Positions 29,368 through 37,459 of a stretch of DNA of 41,704 nt are shown here, one piece after another. The position numbers and the translations under genes were made by a program. Every line of letters starts with the position of its first letter. Positions within the stretch are counted from its first letter, which is position 1. The DNA is from an uncultured archaeon. GTDB taxonomy: Archaea > Nanobdellota > Nanobdellia > Woesearchaeales > UBA583. The stretch spans positions 1 to 41,704 of the forward strand of contig CAKZOW010000058.1 of the NCBI GenBank assembly GCA_937138345.1, given 5' to 3'. The notes under the pieces were generated by a model, which was not told where the DNA came from, did no database searches, and saw nothing but the letters and a program-made list of their open reading frames with translations.

Positions 29368-29841
29368 TTACTCATATTTTTTTATGGAACACATTTTCAA
29401 ATTTTTTAATAATGAGTAATTACTATATAATAAAATTCCTAATGCTAAAAATTTTAATTCTAATCCATACCATGGAAGAAAAGATATCAAAGAACCCAAT
29501 CCCAAATATGAAGCCAAAGTTAGAGAACATGATGCACATCCTGCAACTAGTAGACTTAAAAAAGAACTTCCTCCTGAAAAAATATTATGTTTTAGTGATA
29601 AAGTATTAAATAAAATAAATCTATATATTGTAATAGAAATAAATAAACTAAATAATATTGAAATTAGAAGTTGTATGCTTAATTGAAATAACAAATAGTA
29701 AGTGCCATAATTTCCTCTTATTAATGGAATGTTTGTAAATAAAAGAAAAATATACATTGTTAAAAGAAAAGAAATTATAAAAATAACTATTGAATACCAT
29801 TTCTTAAAAAGTTCAATAAAATTTAAAATTAAGCTAGTCAT
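29368..29841 (-). CDS. Membrane protein with GCASC motif, linked to multicopper oxidase
   Basis: Four or more TM helices; LLVAGCASCSLTLASYLGLGSL; 6 nt from the MCO gene on the same strand. Confidence 0.65.
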   Translation of the reverse strand: MTSLILNFIELFKKWYSIVIFIISFLLTMYIFLLFTNIPLIRGNYGTYYLLFQLSIQLLISILFSLFISITIYRFILFNTLSLKHNIFSGGSSFLSLLVAGCASCSLTLASYLGLGSLISFLPWYGLELKFLALGILLYSNYSLLKNLKMCSIKKYE

Positions 29842-29847
29842 CTTATA

Positions 29848-31689
29848 TTATTTAACATTAAATTTCATCATCATTCCAGCTTCTAAATGTTCTGCAATGT
29901 GACAATGTACCATCCACTCTCCAGGGTTTGTAACATCAAGTAAGATATCAATACTAGACCCAACTGGAACTAATACTGTATCTTTCCAAACAAGGTTATC
30001 ATTAATTTCTCCATCTTTTTCAAGAACTAAAAACCTTTGACCATGAAAATGAATTGGGTGTTGCATAGGATGAGCGGAATTAGGATCATTATATAATCTT
30101 ATTTTAACTTTATCACCAACATTAAAATCTAAATTTATATCCATATTTTCTTTTTTAGATGTTGAATCTCTTAAAATCCATTCAATATTTTCACTTGATG
30201 ACATTGAATTCATCATCTCCATTTCATCTTCCCATTCAAATTTCATCTTATGAGGTTCTTCTTCATGATCTTCATCTAAATATTGAGAACATTCCACCAT
30301 TTGTGGCATCATTTCACAATGTTCAATTTTTTCTTCTTCAGATAAACCCTCAAGCATAGACATACCTCCCATATTCATTTCTACGCTCAAATCTATTTGA
30401 ACATCAATTTCCTTATCAAAATAAGATCTAAAATTATTGATATCTTCAATAACATAAGAATTTTCTCTAAGTGATAAAAATTCAGAGGAATAATCGTTTT
30501 GAGATTTTTCATCTAAAACATTGACAGATCCAATAGTATATTCTTTATTTGGGTTAATATGTTTTATTTCAAACTTACCTGAATTTTCAAAATAGGCTTC
30601 AATAGTATATCTTTGAGCAGGAGCAATAATCATTGAGTTGATATATTCTTCTTTCTCATAGGAGCCTATATCTCCCCCAATTAATTTAAATTGTACTCCA
30701 GGAATTGAAAAGTTAAACATTCTAGTATTTGCAACATTTGTTATATAGAATCTAGATACATCTCCTTTATTAACTTCAAGAGTATAATCATCATCTCCAT
30801 TAATTAACATTATGTTACCGAATCTTCCCATTAATGTTCTTGTAGCGTGGCCTTCATAAAAAGGTTCAACATCTCCATTTTCAATTAATATATCATCAAG
30901 AATTAAAGGGATTTCTTTATTTACATTATTGTAATAATCATCATATTTGGAATCAACTAACATATTTCCATATAAACCTAATTCCTGTTGAATATCTTCC
31001 CTTACATGTGGATGATACCAATAAATACCTTCATCTGGGAAGTCTAGTTTATATTCAAAACTATCTCCAGGTAATTGAACATCCATTGTGGAACCTGGAA
31101 CTCCATCATTTTCATTTTCAAGTCTTAAACCATGCCAATGAACTGTTGTTTCCATATCTAAGTTATTTGTTACATTAACATGAATTGTCGCATCTTGTTC
31201 TACTCTTAAAAGAGGTCCAGGTATTTGTCCATCATAACCAAACATTCTAATTTCTTGCCCTGCAATTTCTTTTTTTATAATATCAATTGACAAATCGATA
31301 GAATCTCCATCTTTCAAATTATAAATTTGAGTCTCTTCTGCAGTTGAAAGGCCTTCAATAGATCTTGAAATTTGATTTGAATCTTTCTTCATCATAGTAT
31401 CCATGTTATGATTCATATTCATTTTTTCTTTTTTATTTTCACACATAGACATAGATGGCATCATTTCACAACCTTCCTGGATTTGTGTTTCTGATAATAT
31501 TATACCTTCATATTGTTCACAACCAGGCATCTCCATTTCTTGACAATGTAATATCATCATTAAATCTGAAGGTGAATACTCTTCAGGAACACTTTCTTTA
31601 ACTCCATTTTCAGTTTGAATTGAAGTACTACATGCTGCTAGAAATAGAAGCATAATACCAGCTATTGAAAACACTTTTATCTGTTTCAT
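29848..31689 (-). CDS. Multicopper oxidase, predicted lipoprotein (copper resistance-type)
   Basis: FLAACST lipobox; TTVHWHGLR; IYWYHPHVREDIQ; HPMQHPIHFHGQRF; WMVHCHIAEHLEAGMMM. Confidence 0.93.
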   Translation of the reverse strand: MKQIKVFSIAGIMLLFLAACSTSIQTENGVKESVPEEYSPSDLMMILHCQEMEMPGCEQYEGIILSETQIQEGCEMMPSMSMCENKKEKMNMNHNMDTMMKKDSNQISRSIEGLSTAEETQIYNLKDGDSIDLSIDIIKKEIAGQEIRMFGYDGQIPGPLLRVEQDATIHVNVTNNLDMETTVHWHGLRLENENDGVPGSTMDVQLPGDSFEYKLDFPDEGIYWYHPHVREDIQQELGLYGNMLVDSKYDDYYNNVNKEIPLILDDILIENGDVEPFYEGHATRTLMGRFGNIMLINGDDDYTLEVNKGDVSRFYITNVANTRMFNFSIPGVQFKLIGGDIGSYEKEEYINSMIIAPAQRYTIEAYFENSGKFEIKHINPNKEYTIGSVNVLDEKSQNDYSSEFLSLRENSYVIEDINNFRSYFDKEIDVQIDLSVEMNMGGMSMLEGLSEEEKIEHCEMMPQMVECSQYLDEDHEEEPHKMKFEWEDEMEMMNSMSSSENIEWILRDSTSKKENMDINLDFNVGDKVKIRLYNDPNSAHPMQHPIHFHGQRFLVLEKDGEINDNLVWKDTVLVPVGSSIDILLDVTNPGEWMVHCHIAEHLEAGMMMKFNVK

Positions 31690-31704
31690 AATAGTATCAT
31701 TAGA

Positions 31705-31736
31705 TGAAACTATACTTATATATTAGTGAAACTATA
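31705..31736. promoter_or_regulatory. Candidate operator: two direct repeats TGAAACTATA, 22 bp apart
   Basis: 31705-31714 and 31727-31736 in the divergent intergenic region between MCO and the wHTH gene. Confidence 0.6.
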
Positions 31737-31761
31737 TAAATTAAGTATGAATTAATATATT

Positions 31762-32238
31762 ATGAAAAAAGTTGTAAAAGATGTTATATATTTCTCAGTA
31801 ATGAGCTTATTTTTTATACTCTTATCACTAACAGTTGTATCCTTTTATTTTATAGGGATTGAGGAAGTACCTTATATTATAGATATTTTTGTGAAATATC
31901 ATGTATTATTTATGTTTCTTAATGCAATTCTTGGTCTTGTTTTTGGTTTTTTATCTTATTTTTTTTTAAATGCTAAAATCAATAAAAATAAAAAAGAAAT
32001 GAAACACACAATTTCAATTCTTTTAGATCTTCTTCAAAGCGAAGAGAAAAAAATAATTTCTTTTCTGTTAAATAATAAAGGAGTTGCTACACAATATGAA
32101 CTTACAAAAATAGAAAATATGACTAAATTGAAAGTTCATAGATGTTTAGAAAAATTAGAAAGAAAAAATATTATAACTAAAGAAAAGTTAGGAAAAATAA
32201 ATAAAATTTATTTAAATAAAGAAATTATTGTCCAATAA
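31762..32238 (+). CDS. Membrane-anchored winged-HTH regulator
   Basis: Two N-terminal TM segments, then EEKKIISFLLNNKGVATQYELTKIENMTKLKVHRCLEKLERKNIITKEKLGKINKIYLN. Confidence 0.75.
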   Translation: MKKVVKDVIYFSVMSLFFILLSLTVVSFYFIGIEEVPYIIDIFVKYHVLFMFLNAILGLVFGFLSYFFLNAKINKNKKEMKHTISILLDLLQSEEKKIISFLLNNKGVATQYELTKIENMTKLKVHRCLEKLERKNIITKEKLGKINKIYLNKEIIVQ

Positions 32239-33757
32239 AATTAATTTCTTCCTCAATTTCTTTTTCAACTTTATAATTGATTATACCTCCATGTATGATC
32301 AAGTGTAACATCATATGCTCAAAATCTTTGAATGTTTTAATATTTGCTTTAGATAGCTCTTCTTTCACATCTCTAGAGAATGAGTTCCACATTTTATAGA
32401 ATATTACTGCACCTGCTTTAAATACTAAGCTTTTAGATGTTTGTGTTATTGTGACATGTTCTTCTAGTTCATCTTCCCATTCAAGTATTTCCTTATAGAA
32501 AAGACTATTCTCTTTAATATATTGGTAGTTAGAGTGTGTAATTGAAGGTAATGTTAATCGTGATCTTTCTTTAGAGTTCTTTAAAACAATATGTTGTGTA
32601 TGCTTTTTTTCTAGATGATTAATTGCTTTTTGCTCTTTCAACATATTTCTTATTTTTCCCAGTTCCTCTTTTATTTCTTGGTTTTCACCTTTAACTTCTT
32701 TAACTTCTCCTTTCAGTTCATCATTTTCAACTTCATATTTCTGTATTTCATCTTTTTTCATACCTTCTCTAATTTTAGTTTTCCCTAAGGTTCTTTTAAG
32801 AAAATATCTTCCTGCAACCTTCGAATTCTCTCCCCATCCAAATTTATAGTTAAATTGCTGCATACTCATTTCAGAAAACGATGCAAAATATGTTGCAGAT
32901 GAGTGTCTCAGCTTATGGGATGTTACCCATGAAAACTCCTCGCCTAAAATTTCTTTAGCATATCTTTTTAATTTTTTATTAAGGGTCTGTAATGTTGCTG
33001 GACTTCCATCTTTAAATGATAAAACGTAATCTTCTTTTCCAATTGATTTATTTTTTTTAAGAATCTCATTAATAAAGTATTCAATTTGTGGTTTAAGTAC
33101 AACAATTTCCATATCTCTTCGTCTTGTTTTTAATTTAGGTAGTGCCACATAAAGGTCTTCTCCTTTTTCATATGAGAAGCTTTTTAGTCTTAATGATCTA
33201 ATATCTTGAGATCTACAACCTGTTGAAAACATGAATGCAAGAAAAAATTTGATTATTTCATCTTTTTCGGGTATATTATTAAGTATTTTTTTAATATCCT
33301 CATATGATAAAACGGGTTGATCAAAATCAATTTCATCTTCCTTTATAGTTATTTCTCCAAGTCTTTCTTCTCTTTTTGCCCTACCTAATAGGATTGTTAA
33401 ATATGCTCTAATAAACCTTAAATAATTATTTGCAGTACTATTTGAATAAGGATTTCCATCTTTGTTAAGAAAATCTCCTTCTCTTAGATTAGATACTAGA
33501 TCCATGTAATCATCTTCATCGATGTCTTTAATTCTCTTATTTGGAAAAAACTGAGTACAAAATTTATTAAAATATGAAGATACATTAACAAGTCTACCAT
33601 ATGAAACTTCTTTTTTATATTGTAACTTTTTAATATATCTATCAAAGTCTTCTTTATTTTCATCTGAAATTTCAGTTGAATTCATAACTTTGTTAAAGCT
33701 TGCTTTAAATCTTTTTTTATCTTTGTCTATATCATGTTGATTTGGTTTGTCTGCCAT
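32225..33757 (-). CDS. Tyrosine integrase of the element
   Basis: FSTGCRSQDIRSLRL, SHKLRHSSATYF, FGWGENSKVAGRYFLKR; coiled-coil and extra C-terminal region. Confidence 0.88.
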   Translation of the reverse strand: MADKPNQHDIDKDKKRFKASFNKVMNSTEISDENKEDFDRYIKKLQYKKEVSYGRLVNVSSYFNKFCTQFFPNKRIKDIDEDDYMDLVSNLREGDFLNKDGNPYSNSTANNYLRFIRAYLTILLGRAKREERLGEITIKEDEIDFDQPVLSYEDIKKILNNIPEKDEIIKFFLAFMFSTGCRSQDIRSLRLKSFSYEKGEDLYVALPKLKTRRRDMEIVVLKPQIEYFINEILKKNKSIGKEDYVLSFKDGSPATLQTLNKKLKRYAKEILGEEFSWVTSHKLRHSSATYFASFSEMSMQQFNYKFGWGENSKVAGRYFLKRTLGKTKIREGMKKDEIQKYEVENDELKGEVKEVKGENQEIKEELGKIRNMLKEQKAINHLEKKHTQHIVLKNSKERSRLTLPSITHSNYQYIKENSLFYKEILEWEDELEEHVTITQTSKSLVFKAGAVIFYKMWNSFSRDVKEELSKANIKTFKDFEHMMLHLIIHGGIINYKVEKEIEEEINFIGQ

Positions 33758-33823
33758 TTTAGTAATAGTATATCGTTATTTGTTATATACTTTAGCAGTA
33801 ACCCCTCTTATTACATCGGTAAC

Positions 33824-33836
33824 CCGGGAAGGATCA
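33824..33836 (+). repeat. Distal att site (copy of tRNA-Val 3' end)
   Basis: CCGGGAAGGATCA identical to 25143-25155. Confidence 0.88.
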
Positions 33837-33967
33837 CTTAATGATTGCGGTTCTCGTAAGAGAGCCGAAGGCATTACATTATTCTCAAATAAAAAACTAA
33901 TTTTGTATTTTTACTCTATTTTACTTGAAACATTATATTTATATACTTAGAAGTACTATAATTAGAA

Positions 33968-34537
33968 ATGAGTAAAAAAATTTGTATAATAAATAATTAC
34001 ACTAAAAGAATAGATGATATTAAAGCTTTATTTGAACATAGTGTGGTTGAAGTTATTGATTTAGATGATTTTTTGTTTTCAAAACACTATAAACACTATG
34101 ATAAATTTGTTCTCTCTGGTGGTTCAAAGTATTCTCTTTTAGAGCATGAAGAGAAATTCAAAGAAGTAATTACATTAGTTGAAAAATCAAAAAAACCTAT
34201 TTTAGGTATTAGTTTAGGTTTTGAAATTATTGGATTTACTTTCGATGAGATCTTAGAAAAAGCAGTTGGTTTTGGTTCAGGAATTAGACAAATTAAAGTA
34301 AAAAATAGCGAAGATGTTTTAATGCAGAATGTAGACTCCATCTTTGTAGCAGCCGAAGCACATAAATGGTACTTCTCAGGGCTTAAATCAATGGATATTT
34401 TAGCTTCTTCACAAAAAGGTATAGAAATTGCAAAACATCCAACAAAACCAATTTATGGAGTACAGTTTCATCCAGAAATTGATATTGGTGATAAGAATTC
34501 AAAGCAAATTATTGAAAATTTTGAGAAATTAATGTAA
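33968..34537 (+). CDS. Class I glutamine amidotransferase-like protein (GuaAA-like), nucleophile Cys replaced by Ser
   Basis: KICIINNY...FVLSGGSKYS...PILGISLGFEIIG...KPIYGVQFHPE. Confidence 0.8.
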   Translation: MSKKICIINNYTKRIDDIKALFEHSVVEVIDLDDFLFSKHYKHYDKFVLSGGSKYSLLEHEEKFKEVITLVEKSKKPILGISLGFEIIGFTFDEILEKAVGFGSGIRQIKVKNSEDVLMQNVDSIFVAAEAHKWYFSGLKSMDILASSQKGIEIAKHPTKPIYGVQFHPEIDIGDKNSKQIIENFEKLM

Positions 34538-34598
34538 TATTCTATTTTTTTACTATTAATAGTATTCTATAATAAGAAAAAATGTTTTTTTAGTTTAT

Positions 34599-36578
34599 TT
34601 ATAACATAAATAAACTCACGATAATTAATAAAATAATGAATACTAATCCTGCACCTAGGTATACTGTTGTGTTCTCGAATTCTTCACCAAATAATTCTAT
34701 AGTTGAGTTACTTGTTTCATTACCAGAATTAATTCCAGTATTATTTAAATCTTCAAATTCAATTCCTGTATTTCCTTGTGAAGCACAGTCTTGTACTCTA
34801 ATTGTATTACTTACTTCTTTTTGATCTTTTGATCTAATTGTATGAACAACTTCATATGTTCCAGCTTCTAGATTTGATACATCAAGTACATTTCTAAATG
34901 AATAATCATCATCTGTATTTAAATCAATTTCATTTGTAGTTGATTGAATTCCAGTTCCTACAATCTCACTTGTAATTGCAACTTCATCATCGTATTGTCC
35001 TAAATTTTCAACTCTAATACTTGCATAAATACTGGAGTCACATTTAATTACATTAGGTGATACGGAGTATGATTGCACGTTTATGAAATATGGTTCTCTA
35101 TCGATTCTAATTGATTCTATTTCAGTTATTTCTTGATCTCCATTATCATAAGTTACAGTAATTTCAATTGCTTTTTGACCATCTTGTGCATCCTCTGGAA
35201 TAATGAATCTGAGTCTTTTTGTAATCTCATCATTTACATCAAGTAGGAATGTATCTGTTGTTTGATCTAAGTCTGATTGAGCAACATCAATATCATTAAT
35301 TATTGCTTCAATTCTAACATCTCTAAATACTTGATTCCCTTGGTTTGCTAGAGTAATTTCTAAATCTAAGATTTCATCTGGTTTGATACTCTCAGGTAAT
35401 GTGATTGATTGAATATACACGTCACCAGTTACTTTAATTTCAACTCTAATTTCATCGAGCTCTTCATCATCTCTATTTAAAATTCTAATATCTCCAGAGT
35501 ATGTTCCTTGAGCTAAGTCTTCAGGAATTGTAATGTCTAAATCAATTTCAATTTCATCATCTTCATCTAATGTAAATCTTCCAGGTTCTGAGAAACTAAA
35601 TGCTGAGATTGGAAGTACATTTGATCCACTTTCTTGAGTAAATTCTTCTTCAATTTCTAAAATTAATCCTTCAACAGTATTTGCACCATTGTTTTTAATT
35701 TCTAATTCTAAATCATTGATTGTATTTCCAGGTTCTTCATTAACTTTAATTGGATTTGAATTTGTAAATTCAATTTCTTCTTCATCGGAAAATGTTTCAA
35801 CTTCAATTCTATATACTTCCGTAATAATATTGTTATCAGGATCTCTTGCAGTAATTGTTAAATCTCCTCTATAACTATCAACATCAATATTTCCAATATC
35901 GAATCTAAAGTCTGAATCTCTTGATTCCCCTACATCAAGTTCATCAATTTCAAAGTCATTAATATCTCTGTTTTCAACTTCTACGTCAGAATCATCAATA
36001 TCATCTTCGTCTCCTTCTAAGTTATCCATATCGTATTCAATATCAGTTAACATAACATTTCCATTGTTTACAATTTCAATTGAATCAAATCTTGTAGTTT
36101 CATCAATCTCAACTTCTGTAAATGTTATTACATTTCCTGATATTACATCACCAATTAATACGAATGAAGCTTCATTTACTGTTGGTATTTCAACAGTTAC
36201 ACTAAAACTAATTGCTTCACTTTGTGTGTTATTCTCTGAATTTTCTACTACTACTGAACCAGTAAAAGTACCCTCTTCGCTTTGGGTATTATATGTTAAA
36301 TCAATAGTTTGGCTCTCTCCTTCATTTAAAGTTACAGAGCTACTAGATAAACTAAGAGTTAATGAATTAGCACCATCAGTTGCATCTTCTTCACTTAAAT
36401 CAATGGTAATTGATTCATTTCCAGTATTTACAACCTCAATAGATAATGTTCTATCGACATTAGTAGATTGAGTTCCATCATTTAAATCTGCATTAATAGA
36501 AAAACTTTGAGCAGAAAAACCTACACTAATTGCTAGTAGGGTAGCAATTAAGATATGAAATATATATTTGATATTCAT
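34599..36578 (-). CDS. Secreted multi-domain Ig/CARDB-like surface protein with C-terminal TM
   Basis: Signal peptide, repeated beta-rich NTGNESITIDL / NQGNQVFRDV / NLGQYDDEV motifs, C-terminal LGAGLVFIILLIIVSLFML. Confidence 0.75.
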   Translation of the reverse strand: MNIKYIFHILIATLLAISVGFSAQSFSINADLNDGTQSTNVDRTLSIEVVNTGNESITIDLSEEDATDGANSLTLSLSSSSVTLNEGESQTIDLTYNTQSEEGTFTGSVVVENSENNTQSEAISFSVTVEIPTVNEASFVLIGDVISGNVITFTEVEIDETTRFDSIEIVNNGNVMLTDIEYDMDNLEGDEDDIDDSDVEVENRDINDFEIDELDVGESRDSDFRFDIGNIDVDSYRGDLTITARDPDNNIITEVYRIEVETFSDEEEIEFTNSNPIKVNEEPGNTINDLELEIKNNGANTVEGLILEIEEEFTQESGSNVLPISAFSFSEPGRFTLDEDDEIEIDLDITIPEDLAQGTYSGDIRILNRDDEELDEIRVEIKVTGDVYIQSITLPESIKPDEILDLEITLANQGNQVFRDVRIEAIINDIDVAQSDLDQTTDTFLLDVNDEITKRLRFIIPEDAQDGQKAIEITVTYDNGDQEITEIESIRIDREPYFINVQSYSVSPNVIKCDSSIYASIRVENLGQYDDEVAITSEIVGTGIQSTTNEIDLNTDDDYSFRNVLDVSNLEAGTYEVVHTIRSKDQKEVSNTIRVQDCASQGNTGIEFEDLNNTGINSGNETSNSTIELFGEEFENTTVYLGAGLVFIILLIIVSLFML

Positions 36579-36715
36579 TTTATTATGTTTAGACTTTTGA
36601 GAGTCGTAGTTATTACTACTTAATAGATACTAATTTATAAATGTTTTGATTTAATAAGAAAAAAAGTAAAAAAACAATATTTTTTTTACTATGGTTTTTT
36701 TACGAAAATTGATTT

Positions 36716-36880
36716 TTATTCGCTTCTAGAGGCTATTTCTTCAATTTTTTTTAATAATTCGCCTTCATAGAGAATTCCTTTTTCCTCAAGTAATTCAACT
36801 AATGCATCAATTCTTGTGTGCACTTCATCAATTAAATCATAGTTATCATTTACAACAATTTCTTCTTTTTGATTTGCCAT
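36716..36880 (-). CDS. Small hypothetical protein (54 aa)
   Basis: MANQKEEIVVNDNYDLIDEVHTRIDALVELLEEKGILYEGELLKKIEEIASRSE; not in ORF track. Confidence 0.55.
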   Translation of the reverse strand: MANQKEEIVVNDNYDLIDEVHTRIDALVELLEEKGILYEGELLKKIEEIASRSE

Positions 36881-36993
36881 AGTATTTTTAGTTCACGATT
36901 ATATAAAAATCTATCTCTTTTTTTTAGTTACTCTAAGGTAAAACAAAAAAATTATATATTGTATTTTCAAGCAGATTACTCAGCTAAAGCAAA

Positions 36994-37251
36994 ATGAGAG
37001 TTATTACCAGTTTATCTAAAAAATTTCAAAAACAATGTGATATCAATTCTTGTAATGAAGAACAATTAAACAAAATACTTCCTTATTGGTTTGAAAAAAT
37101 TGATGATATTTATTTTTCAAATTCTAATGATTCAATTGAGATTAAACTTGATGATTATGATAAACAACTTATTTTAAAATCTCGTGACTGTTTTGATAAA
37201 CTTAAATCTCTTTCTTTTAAAAAAAATATAACTATTGTTAATTTTACTTGA
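36994..37251 (+). CDS. Hypothetical protein (85 aa)
   Basis: ORF between surface protein and alaS; no recognised domain. Confidence 0.5.
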   Translation: MRVITSLSKKFQKQCDINSCNEEQLNKILPYWFEKIDDIYFSNSNDSIEIKLDDYDKQLILKSRDCFDKLKSLSFKKNITIVNFT

Positions 37252-37302
37252 TTTTTATCTATTTACTAGATACTTTTAAAAATAATTCTTTACCGTTCTT
37301 TA

Positions 37303-37459
37303 TATATTCAAAATGTCAGTTGTTAAAAAAATAAAAAAACATACTCAACAATCTTTGATTCTTGGTCGTTTTTTATTTAGGCAATCATAATCATTAAAAA
37401 TAATAACATAAAATTATACTTATATTCAAAATGTCAGTTGTTAAAAAAATAAAAAAACA
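37303..37459 (+). repeat. Direct repeat of the alaS 5' end flanking a 79-bp insert
   Basis: TATATTCAAAATGTCAGTTGTTAAAAAAATAAAAAAACA at 37303-37341 and 37421-37459 (39/39). Confidence 0.95.

Larger units (their letters stand above)
25143..33836. mobile_element. tRNA-integrated element (HUH-Rep/helicase + tyrosine integrase + HEPN-like and copper cargo)
   Basis: 13-bp repeat CCGGGAAGGATCA at 25143-25155 (tRNA-Val 3' end) and 33824-33836; integrase gene next to the distal repeat. Confidence 0.88.

Noticed and set aside
33857-33880. GGTTCTCGTAAGAGAGCC hairpin next to the distal att as part of the integrated element
   Set aside because: Lies outside the 13-bp repeat on the chromosomal side; more likely the original downstream flank of the tRNA.
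35689-36471. Plus-strand 61- and 135-aa ORFs opposite the surface protein
   Set aside because: Antisense Ser/Val-rich shadow of repetitive surface-protein codons.
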